NCBI GenBank assembly: GCA_937983085.1
Contig: CALJKZ010000537.1
Coordinates: forward strand, 1 to 5,807
Length of the DNA stretch: 5,807 nt
Origin: an uncultured Gemmatimonadales bacterium
Lineage (GTDB): Bacteria; Gemmatimonadota; Gemmatimonadetes; Longimicrobiales; Gaopeijiaceae
Direction of reading: 5' to 3'
The notes beneath the pieces were generated by a model. That model was not told the origin of the DNA, did not search any database, and saw only the letters and a list, made by a program, of their open reading frames with translations. Shown here in pieces: positions 1 to 5,296 of this stretch (position 1 is its first letter; each line of letters opens with the position of its first letter). A program made the translations under genes and the position numbers.

Positions 1-66
1 CCCAGGGATTCCGAGACCGATCGCACGGAACCCGTCGCGCAGGCAGGTTGGTTGTGCGTGCCGATC

Positions 67-88
67 TGCAGCGGTAGTGCAGCGGTAG
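67..88. repeat. Perfect 11-bp tandem duplication
   Basis: TGCAGCGGTAG occurs twice back to back with no mismatch. It lies in non-coding sequence on the predicted host side of the tRNA fragment, just before the hairpin at 95-116. There is no sign of a longer array. It may be a simple slippage duplication. Confidence 0.6.
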
Positions 89-94
89 GCGGAA

Positions 95-116
95 TCGCCC
101 GATTCAGAGCGGGCGA
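95..116. other. Hairpin with 7-bp GC-rich stem downstream of the tRNA fragment
   Basis: TCGCCCG (95-101) pairs perfectly with CGGGCGA (110-116) around an 8-base loop. On the minus strand it lies about 50 bases past the CCA end of the tRNA-Pro fragment, where a transcript terminator of the original tRNA gene could sit. There is no T-run after the stem on either strand, so it is at best an atypical terminator and may be chance in GC-rich DNA. Confidence 0.3.
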
Positions 117-165
117 GAATGCCCTGCGCGATGGTCGCAAGCTGCTGCGAACGCGAGACTTACGA

Positions 166-212
166 TGGTCGGGGCGAGAGGATTTGAACCTCCGGCCTCT
201 TGCTCCCGAAGC
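166..212 (-). tRNA. 3' half of tRNA-Pro(CGG), probable integration attachment site
   Basis: Read on the minus strand, this segment contains an anticodon loop TTCGGGA (anticodon CGG, proline), the 3' side of the anticodon stem GCAAG, a 5-base variable region, and a T-arm GGAGG/TTCAAAT/CCTCT with one G-T pair. The acceptor strand CGCCCCG, discriminator A and an encoded CCA follow. Upstream of the anticodon loop the match collapses. The anticodon stem expected as CTTGC reads CCCGC, and no acceptor partner CGGGGCG or proper D-arm is found, apart from an isolated AGCCTGG resembling a D-loop. A functional tRNA cannot fold from this alone. Tyrosine-recombinase elements commonly integrate in tRNA genes and leave a 3' duplicate of this length, and tRNA-Pro is a known target (pSAM2 of Streptomyces). 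I therefore infer an att site. A decayed tRNA pseudogene is the alternative. Confidence 0.8.
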
Positions 213-296
213 GGGTCAGGCCAGGCTCGAGCGCGCAGGTTCCGCGTCGCAGGCGTGGATGGATCCGCTGGCGTTGCAGGAGAGGCGGGAATTCGG

Positions 297-315
297 CAAC
301 TGTGAGCCAACTGTG
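297..315. repeat. Paired direct repeats CAACTGTG with 11-bp period
   Basis: CAACTGTG occurs at 297-304 and again at 308-315, so the two copies are offset by 11 bp, about one helical turn. They lie in non-coding DNA about 85 bp from the tRNA-Pro fragment on the side predicted to be the mobile element. Short phased direct repeats at this distance are typical of integrase arm-type or excisionase binding sites, but that role is inference. An 8-bp repeat can also arise by chance. Confidence 0.4.
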
Positions 316-332
316 CAGACGGACGAGTCGCA

Positions 333-362
333 CCACCGCGCGGGCGCTCAGGACCGCGGTGG
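333..362. other. Inverted repeat spanning the stop codon of the small membrane protein gene
   Basis: CCACCGCG (333-340) is perfectly complementary to CGCGGTGG (355-362), leaving a 14-base loop that contains the TGA stop (348-350) of the 105-residue membrane protein gene. It would form a stable GC-rich stem at the 3' end of the minus-strand transcript. No T-run follows it, so it is not a classical intrinsic terminator. It could act as an RNA 3'-end stabiliser or be fortuitous. Confidence 0.35.
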
Positions 363-665
363 CGCGTCGTCCTCCTCGCCCTCCAGCCTCCTCAGCGTCA
401 GATCCGTCGCGTAGCTCAACAGGGAGATCGTCCCACCGGCCCACGGAAGGTGCGCCAGTCCTCGGAACCCGGACGCCCAACCGCTACCCAGCCCGACCCA
501 GCACCCGAGGCACATCGAGCACGCCAAGAGTTCGGCCAGCCACCGCGACCCTCTCCTGCGCGCCAACACACGGCGCAAAGGGTCGAACAACTTCCCCGTC
601 GAGACCAGGATCGGGAGGCCCACGCTCCCAGCTATCGCGAGTAGCACTAGCCACGCGGACGGCAT
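348..665 (-). CDS. Small membrane protein with CxxCxxCW motif, DUF1360-like
   Basis: This predicts a 105-residue membrane protein of unknown biochemical function. A hydrophobic segment covers residues 3-22, followed by a basic stretch (RRVLARRRGSR, 31-41) expected on the cytoplasmic side. A second hydrophobic segment (about 44-66) carries Cys49, Cys52, Cys55 and Trp56 in the order LLACSMCLGCWVG. A weaker third segment lies at about 76-90, and the tail is acidic (EGEEDD). The LLxCxxCLxxWVG pattern and overall size resemble DUF1360 proteins, known from bacteria and from actinobacteriophage structural regions. I recognise this by eye only. The ATG has no obvious ribosome site and begins two bases after the stop of a candidate upstream ORF (TGA-TC-ATG), so translation may depend on coupling. 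It is the last gene before the tRNA-Pro scar. The coding frame is well supported, the family moderately. Confidence 0.72.
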   Translation of the reverse strand: MPSAWLVLLAIAGSVGLPILVSTGKLFDPLRRVLARRRGSRWLAELLACSMCLGCWVGLGSGWASGFRGLAHLPWAGGTISLLSYATDLTLRRLEGEEDDAPPRS

Positions 666-667
666 GA

Positions 668-769
668 TCAGTCGTCGCTCGGACGCGACTCAATCCCAGC
701 CTCATCGAGGAGACCCGCAAACTCGGCAGCCTCCCAGCGCAAGAAGGACCTCGCCAGCAGGGCGCTCAT
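668..769 (-). CDS. Hypothetical 33-residue ORF directly upstream of the DUF1360-like gene
   Basis: A short ATG-initiated frame encodes MSALLARSFLRWEAAEF and ends in an acidic tail ESRPSDD. Its stop lies two bases before the ATG of the next gene. Roughly three quarters of its third codon positions are G or C, and I judged this frame the most coding-like here, in line with the genes around it. The product is an amphipathic helix-like peptide with no recognised domain. Its ribosome site is poor (GGGAG only two bases before the ATG). The same frame stays open up to position 1000, but the third-position bias is lost above about 800, so the long 110-residue version is not credible. It overlaps the other-frame candidate at 702-869. 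It could be a real tiny gene, a coupling leader, or the remnant of a frameshifted gene. Confidence 0.35.
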   Translation of the reverse strand: MSALLARSFLRWEAAEFAGLLDEAGIESRPSDD

Positions 770-869
770 CGCTCCCGGTCTCGCGCAGGCGCACAGCCCA
801 ACGGGATTCAATCTCGATCGCCACTTCCGGGCAGCAGCGCCGCCTGCACAATGATGTAGATTCCGCCAC
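702..869 (-). CDS. Hypothetical 55-residue Cys-rich ORF with strong ribosome site
   Basis: A GTG codon at 869 is preceded, at 8 bases, by an unusually strong Shine-Dalgarno run GGAGGGGG. An ATG at 884 is in the same frame but overlaps that run, so GTG is preferred. The product is Cys-rich: CRRRCC near residue 8 and CRVC near the C-terminus flank a charged middle section (EVAIEIESRWAVRLRETGS). Two cysteine clusters could bind a metal, but the first spacing is not that of a standard zinc ribbon. It ends inside the 668-769 ORF, in a different frame. No family is recognised. It may be the first gene of a small cluster leading to the DUF1360-like protein, or one frame of a decayed gene. Confidence 0.35.
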   Translation of the reverse strand: MAESTSLCRRRCCPEVAIEIESRWAVRLRETGSDERPAGEVLLALGGCRVCGSPR

Positions 870-882
870 AACCGCCCCCTCC
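867..882 (-). promoter_or_regulatory. Strong Shine-Dalgarno and GTG start ahead of the small-gene cluster
   Basis: On the minus strand GGAGGGGG is followed by CGGTT and GTG. This is the best ribosome site between 348 and 1013. It decides the start of the 55-residue ORF and is the main reason to treat 668-869 as translated at all. A TTG in another frame two bases upstream of the GTG would open the 668-769 frame instead. Confidence 0.45.
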
Positions 883-934
883 ATAACGAAAGTGAAATCA
901 TCACCAAATCAGTTCGACGGGAAACAGCAGTCAA

Positions 935-949
935 AGATGCGAGGCATCT
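935..949. repeat. Short inverted repeat in the gap after the 526-residue gene
   Basis: AGATGC and GCATCT form a perfect 6-bp inverted repeat around a 3-base spacer. On the minus strand it is followed by only two further T residues before GACTGC. It lies in the 144-bp gap (870-1013), which is visibly more A/T-rich than the neighbouring genes. A weak terminator for the upstream operon or an operator for the small-gene cluster are both possible. A TTGACT hexamer (928-933) abuts it on the minus strand, but no acceptable -10 box follows at 17 bp, so I do not call a promoter. Confidence 0.3.
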
Positions 950-1013
950 AGTCGACGATCCCATACCGCGCGACCCGGTCACCCGTCGCTCGAAAACCAC
1001 GTGGCACCCAGCA

Positions 1014-2594
1014 TCACAATCGCCGCCACCTCCCCATTCTAAGGCGATTCAACTCGCGCTTCACCCATGCGCCCGACACCTCCGAGTCAAACTCGACTAC
1101 TCGCAACGTTTCACGCACGGAGCGTCCTGCGGTCCGGACCAGAACTGCCACGCGTGAACGCCCTCTGCCAGTGACACGCGTGGCGCCAAGCGGGACGGGT
1201 AGCGATCGGAACCTCATTTCATCCCAAACAAACGGCGATCGACGATCCGACAACACGATCAGTCGCAGCAGTTTGCGACCGTGACGCCGTGCCGCGACGG
1301 CAACGAACGCCTCGTCCGCGCCCCATCGTCCGACCACAAAGGGCGCCCATCGCTTCTTGGGCGCACGCGACGGCAACGGGATCAATTCGACACGCCTACC
1401 GTGCCCGTCGATCTCCTGAGCGATCAATCTGCCACGTAGGCCACGGCGAACAAACGGTGAACTCTCCCGCCATACAATCACCTTGGCCGCGGAACTCAGC
1501 CCTATCGCACCGAAGCCCACGTTTCCGTCCTGGCCCACGTGACGTCGCTGCCAATGTCTTGCCGGCAAGGCCCCGACCGTGAGTTCACCGTCCTCCTCGA
1601 TGCGCGCACGGAGCACGTGACTCCTGCCCGACGAGTTTGGGTCCCAACTCAGGATTACCAGGGGGCGACCGCGAGAGTCCACGAGTGGTACAATGCCGGC
1701 GGCGAATACCCGTACCTGGTTGCCGACGAAAGCGATAGCGTCCGACGTCACGACACCGTCGGGATCGACCTCAACCAGCCGTAGCGAACCGCTCCCGCCG
1801 GCCCCATCCGGGATCAACGATGTTGGAACAGACACGTAGCTCACACACAAGTACGCACCGCCCTCGTCCATGCCCCTTCCAGCGAATGCGGACACCAACC
1901 GCTGTTGAGAACTCGTCTGTGGCAGCGCGTCGAACACGACCGCTCCGACCGTCGCTTGGACGTCACCCGCAGGGATGGTCTGATGCAGAATCTCCGATGC
2001 ACGATCCGCATAACGCTTGAATTCGACGAATACGTGGAGGGCACCGTTCGACCAAACCATCTGCGCAGCGGCAACGGCCTCGGTCGCCGCGGGTTGCACG
2101 AGGCCCTCAAGCCGCCTCAGTAACGGACCCGCCTGCCCCCACCCACAATCCGATCCGATGTACGCCTCGAATATCTCCCCCCCGTCCACCGTACGCGCTG
2201 CCGCGACGCCCACGGACCCTTTCATTCGCGATACCGCCAGGATCCGAACCGAACCAGCGTCACGGTCCAGATCTATAACGCCATGACTTCCGCGCGCGCC
2301 CCCCCTGAGCCACGCCACAGCGCCGCTCCCCCCGGGAGCGCTAGTGTTCTCACCGACGAGCGCATGGGCCTCGCCGCATGAACCACTCCAGATTGCTGCG
2401 AGACCCGGATCCGCTCGCAGTCCAGCCCCCAATTGGACTTGAGTCGGCTCTCGTTTATCATTGCTGGTAGCAGTACCGGGACTAACCAACAATGTCGCAA
2501 GTGCTATCGCACACGATGCCGCGGCGCCGCCAAAGAAGCGCGCTCCGCGCACGCACGACCGGCGCTGCGGTCGCCAGGGGGCCGCCATCGCCAT
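1014..2594 (-). CDS. Exported protein with beta-propeller-like repeats, function unknown
   Basis: This encodes 526 residues. The start at 2594 is chosen because it sits 7 bases after AGGAGG and overlaps the preceding stop as TGATG. An in-frame ATG at 2618 has no ribosome site. The N-terminus is a signal peptide: basic and Arg-rich (RPQRRSCVRGARF, 8-20), a hydrophobic core (FGGAAASCAIALATLLV, 21-37), and a probable cleavage after Ala-Thr-Ser44. The RR pair raises the possibility of Tat export, but the motif is not canonical. The mature part consists of alternating short beta-strands such as SVRILAVSRM (115-124), RPLVILSWDP (310-319), KVIVWRESSP (371-380) and KLLRLIVLSD (441-450), with Gly/Asp turns. 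This resembles repeated blades of a beta-propeller, but no named family or catalytic motif is recognised. The C-terminus is strongly basic (RELNRLRMGRWRRL). It is probably co-translated with the beta-helix protein upstream, suggesting joint action at the cell surface or periplasm. Confidence 0.85.
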   Translation of the reverse strand: MAMAAPWRPQRRSCVRGARFFGGAAASCAIALATLLVSPGTATSNDKREPTQVQLGAGLRADPGLAAIWSGSCGEAHALVGENTSAPGGSGAVAWLRGGARGSHGVIDLDRDAGSVRILAVSRMKGSVGVAAARTVDGGEIFEAYIGSDCGWGQAGPLLRRLEGLVQPAATEAVAAAQMVWSNGALHVFVEFKRYADRASEILHQTIPAGDVQATVGAVVFDALPQTSSQQRLVSAFAGRGMDEGGAYLCVSYVSVPTSLIPDGAGGSGSLRLVEVDPDGVVTSDAIAFVGNQVRVFAAGIVPLVDSRGRPLVILSWDPNSSGRSHVLRARIEEDGELTVGALPARHWQRRHVGQDGNVGFGAIGLSSAAKVIVWRESSPFVRRGLRGRLIAQEIDGHGRRVELIPLPSRAPKKRWAPFVVGRWGADEAFVAVAARRHGRKLLRLIVLSDRRSPFVWDEMRFRSLPVPLGATRVTGRGRSRVAVLVRTAGRSVRETLRVVEFDSEVSGAWVKRELNRLRMGRWRRL

Positions 2595-5296
2595 CACTGT
2601 TCCTCCTGCAATGGCCACACATCATTCGCGGTCGCTGGCCCCTCGTACACCACAGCGCCACATGCCACATCTGCTCCCGCGGCGAACGAGCGCACGTCTC
2701 CAAATATGTCCCGAGTACACCGAATATGAACGTCGTACGGATACCCCCTCCCCGTCTGACCGAGCCCCGCGGAAAACGCACTGCCGCGAGTACTTCGGAT
2801 TGCAACGTCAGGGACATACACTGCGTATACCGCGGCCCTCTCTGAAATCGGGCGCTGTCCCTTGGCAAACGTCCACCGCGGGTCCGCCTTAGCGCGCGCA
2901 TAGACGTTCCCCGCCCAGTAACCCAACTGCTGCTTCGCCGACGACTTCGCCCAAGCATGGAGCTTGGGCACGCCCACCTCTACCTCCGCCGCCGCACCCG
3001 ACTCGAGCAAGATCTCCTCTTCGTCAGGCACCTCACTCTTGTTCGCATTGCGTCGCCCCGGAGCCCGCCAGCGCTGGAACTTGAGTTTCTTGCCCTCTCC
3101 GGAGGCGATACTCGCTCGCTCCAGCCTACGAGGATCCTTGATCCCGGGAGCCGGGCTCGATATCACAGCGGAAACGCGAGACCAGAGGACGTTGTGAAGC
3201 ACGTTCACCGCCCGAGAGACTCCGCGAAACGTATAGCGCACAGAAACGCGCGAACTCTTCTTCCTCTTCTTCTTGCCGAGACCAACGGCCACCTGCTTGA
3301 GTTTCAGCGTACCAAGCAGCACTGGATCTCCGGTGAGGTTCCTCACCCAGTAGTAATCGTTCCAGAACACGAGCGGGAACTTGAAGTTCGAAACCGGACG
3401 AGGCTGGACGTTGTACGCGATGTTGTTGACTAGCACCAGACCGTCGAGAAGGTACCGATCGAACGTCTCCACCTGGCATAAGAGGAAGGGCGTCGAAGCG
3501 GTATTCTGATACACGTTGATGTTGCGGAAGTCATCGAGCTGCCCAATGCCGACGCTCTCTCCGCCACTCACGCTCGAGCACCGGACCCGGCGCGAACCTC
3601 CGGACCGCTCGACGACGTACGGATCGGACGTCACGAATGTGGAATCAGAAGGGAACTCTGCCTCTCGTCTCCCGGTGTAGTAATCATTGCCGCTTGATCC
3701 GCCGCCTTCGCGAAGCTCGACAACGATGAATATCGCGGCGCGCTCGATCGAGAAGAATATGTTGTTTCTAATATGCATGTCCTGGTGCGGGCCGAGTATT
3801 CCGACTCCGGATTGACTCTCGTTCCCTATCGCGCAGCACTCGACCACGATGTTGGACATATCCGCCTGACCGGCGCAGTTCAGATGCACGGCATTCTGGC
3901 CGGAGAACCGGAACATCGAGTGGCTGATCACCACGCAGTGGGTCTCCGATACTGGCCGCCCGTTGCCGTAGTAGACGTAGTTGACCGCGTCGTCGGCTTC
4001 GTCACAGGTGAGCGGGTACGCCAATCGCTCGTCTGACCTAGAGCCCAGCAAGCCCTCCATGCCCGTCTCCCCGCGTGCGAGGCTGGGCTCTGTGACGGGC
4101 GGCGACTCGACGTACACAGCATGCGAGTAGCGGCGACGGAGCCGGAGAGCGTCGAGCCCTTCTACCGCCCCTTGTGCCAGCTTGGCTGACGTCCCGGGAC
4201 CTCCGAGTCCCCAGCTTTGCATCCGGGAATCCGTGGCCATGACGTTCTCGAGAAGGAGATTGAAGCCGCTGGCGCGGAATCCGCGGTCACCGGGCTCCTT
4301 GCGTGGTCCCGTGTCGGCGACGAGCGCGTAGGGGACGTCGCGAACGATGTTCCTGGCGACGATGTCCCGCGAGTATGCGTACGTGTTCTTCCCATTATTG
4401 ACGAAGACGAAGCCCTCGAGAATGAGGAATCCACACAGTTGGCACTCAAGCCCCGACGCCAGACTCTCGATACTACCGAACACCGCGTTGCGGCTCGCGT
4501 CGCGGTACGAGAAGTATCCTCCTGGCTCCGATTCCGGATCGTCTGCGGAGCGCAAGAAGTGCGCCGTGCCCGACATCGCCGCGCTTGTGATTATCGCCGG
4601 TCGGCGAGGGCTTGCGATCACCTTCTGAATCGTGCCTCCAGAGGAATTCGTGTATGTTCCCGTCCGAAGTATCACGATCGGCCCGCGCCCCTGTGCAGCC
4701 GCATTTCGAAGGCCAATTGCATCGGAGATCAGCTTGTCGATCTTGTCGCTCCCGTCGGCATCACTGTCCGGATCGATGTAGACAACGAACGGGTTATCGG
4801 ACCATCCGGTCGGAGGGTCCCGCAGGCACCACGGCGTGAGCACGTGCGCCGCTGCCCCACCAGGCTCATCTTGCGGCAGCAGTTGGTCACTGGACGTTCC
4901 GCCCGGCGGTCCATCCGGGGGCTCGCCCTCTCGCCCCACGTATGACTCGACGATAGTCCGGAGCCCCCGGACGCCGTTGCCGGATTCAGTCGCGTCGCCG
5001 GGATACCTGAGCGTCGAAACCTGGTCGACCTCCACGCGGACGACATAGTGGCGAGGGCTCCCCTGGGAGTAATCGAGATTGGTGAATGTGTACCATGTAC
5101 TGTATGTGTGATAGCATTGAGCGGCAGACTCTGGTTCGCCTGCGGCCCGGAGTATAACTCGATAGAGTGGTTGCTCGGTAGTCCTCGGCTCCGGGAGACG
5201 CATTGCCGCTCGCGGAGTTGCATCCCAATACAAGTGAATGACACCTCGCGCTTCCAGCGAGCGCAGACCCTCCGGTCCAATCCGTCTACGAGCCAT
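2594..5296 (-). CDS. Right-handed parallel beta-helix protein with FnIII-like N-terminus
   Basis: The 900-residue product starts MARRRIGPEG, without a signal peptide. Residues about 12-95 look like a fibronectin-III fold (VIHLYWDATP, LYRVILRAAG, RHYVVRVEVD). A Gly/Pro-rich linker follows (100-165). At about 169-215 the onset of a pectate-lyase-like beta-helix is visible: FVVYIDPDSDADGSDKI, then PIVILRTGTYT. Helix rungs recur, for example FLILEGFVFVNNG (290-302), RDIVARNIVRDV (310-321), LLLENVMATDS (347-357), MHIRNNIFFS (507-516), LLDGLVLVNNIAYNV (616-630) and AVNVLHNVLW (696-705). A lysine-rich loop (675-680) and an acidic patch (758-762) interrupt the fold. The C-terminal DIFGDVRSFAAGADVACGAV (863-882) matches the D-x2-G-x2-R...D-x2-GA ending common in bacterial beta-helix proteins. 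Such folds bind or cleave polysaccharides and also form phage tailspikes. No catalytic residues can be assigned. Lack of a signal peptide leaves virion assembly or unconventional secretion open. Confidence 0.9.
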   Translation of the reverse strand: MARRRIGPEGLRSLEARGVIHLYWDATPRAAMRLPEPRTTEQPLYRVILRAAGEPESAAQCYHTYSTWYTFTNLDYSQGSPRHYVVRVEVDQVSTLRYPGDATESGNGVRGLRTIVESYVGREGEPPDGPPGGTSSDQLLPQDEPGGAAAHVLTPWCLRDPPTGWSDNPFVVYIDPDSDADGSDKIDKLISDAIGLRNAAAQGRGPIVILRTGTYTNSSGGTIQKVIASPRRPAIITSAAMSGTAHFLRSADDPESEPGGYFSYRDASRNAVFGSIESLASGLECQLCGFLILEGFVFVNNGKNTYAYSRDIVARNIVRDVPYALVADTGPRKEPGDRGFRASGFNLLLENVMATDSRMQSWGLGGPGTSAKLAQGAVEGLDALRLRRRYSHAVYVESPPVTEPSLARGETGMEGLLGSRSDERLAYPLTCDEADDAVNYVYYGNGRPVSETHCVVISHSMFRFSGQNAVHLNCAGQADMSNIVVECCAIGNESQSGVGILGPHQDMHIRNNIFFSIERAAIFIVVELREGGGSSGNDYYTGRREAEFPSDSTFVTSDPYVVERSGGSRRVRCSSVSGGESVGIGQLDDFRNINVYQNTASTPFLLCQVETFDRYLLDGLVLVNNIAYNVQPRPVSNFKFPLVFWNDYYWVRNLTGDPVLLGTLKLKQVAVGLGKKKRKKSSRVSVRYTFRGVSRAVNVLHNVLWSRVSAVISSPAPGIKDPRRLERASIASGEGKKLKFQRWRAPGRRNANKSEVPDEEEILLESGAAAEVEVGVPKLHAWAKSSAKQQLGYWAGNVYARAKADPRWTFAKGQRPISERAAVYAVYVPDVAIRSTRGSAFSAGLGQTGRGYPYDVHIRCTRDIFGDVRSFAAGADVACGAVVYEGPATANDVWPLQEEQ
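2601..2607 (-). promoter_or_regulatory. Shine-Dalgarno AGGAGGA fixing the start of the exported protein
   Basis: The sequence TTGCAGGAGGAACAGTGATGG places a full AGGAGG core 7 bases before the ATG at 2594, inside the last codons of the beta-helix gene. The stop TGA and the start ATG share one base. This settles the start choice and indicates translational coupling. Confidence 0.85.

Larger units (their letters stand above)
1..347. other. Gene-poor end of the window: predicted host flank and element terminus
   Basis: I see no credible protein gene in this stretch. It contains a truncated tRNA-Pro (166-212), an 11-bp tandem duplication (67-88), a hairpin (95-116) and a pair of 8-bp direct repeats (297-315). 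Several frames are open here, but those crossing 166-212 give the peptide strings typical of tRNA genes translated in the wrong frame. Because only the 3' half of the tRNA is present, the side beyond its CCA end (1-165) is inferred to be host chromosome, and the side above 212 is inferred to belong to the integrated element. Confidence 0.5.

Noticed and set aside
78..160. tRNA-Leu-like region (GGCGGAAT and TTCAGAG on the plus strand)
   Set aside because: The loop would be eight bases long, the stem registers do not fit, and there is no T-arm consensus or acceptor pairing.
166..242. Complete 77-base tRNA-Pro gene
   Set aside because: The 5' acceptor strand, D-stem and 5' anticodon stem needed to pair with the intact 3' half are missing; only an AGCCTGG resembling a D-loop is present.
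104..310. Minus-strand ORF of 68 codons containing AGGSNPLAPT
   Set aside because: This is the third tRNA-derived false frame, with no coding-like features elsewhere in it.
52..414. Plus-strand ORF of 120 codons containing GREDLNLRPL
   Set aside because: That peptide string is the familiar false translation of the antisense of a tRNA 3' half; the frame covers the tRNA-Pro fragment and has no ribosome site.
160..480. Minus-strand ORF of 106 codons ending in RPEVQILSPRPS
   Set aside because: The ending is the sense-strand false translation of a tRNA 3' half, and the upstream part is a shadow of the membrane protein gene.
484..720. Minus-strand ORF of 78 codons overlapping the membrane protein gene
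   Set aside because: It is an alternative frame of the membrane protein gene, lacking hydrophobic pattern or family resemblance.
903..933. Sigma-70-type promoter with TTGACT as -35 on the minus strand
   Set aside because: The hexamer at 17-bp spacing is TGATTT, which matches the -10 consensus at only two positions.
668..1000. 110-codon minus-strand frame starting at a GTG near 1000
   Set aside because: Third-position G/C bias is absent above about 800 and the start has no good ribosome site; only the last 33 codons look coding.
2595..2618. Earlier ATG at 2618 for the exported protein
   Set aside because: It has no ribosome site and adds residues ahead of the signal peptide; the ATG at 2594 has AGGAGG at ideal spacing and the TGATG overlap.
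4217..4945. Long plus-strand ORF of 242 codons inside the beta-helix gene
   Set aside because: It lies wholly antisense to a frame with clear domain structure, and its product is a composition-driven shadow without recognisable features.
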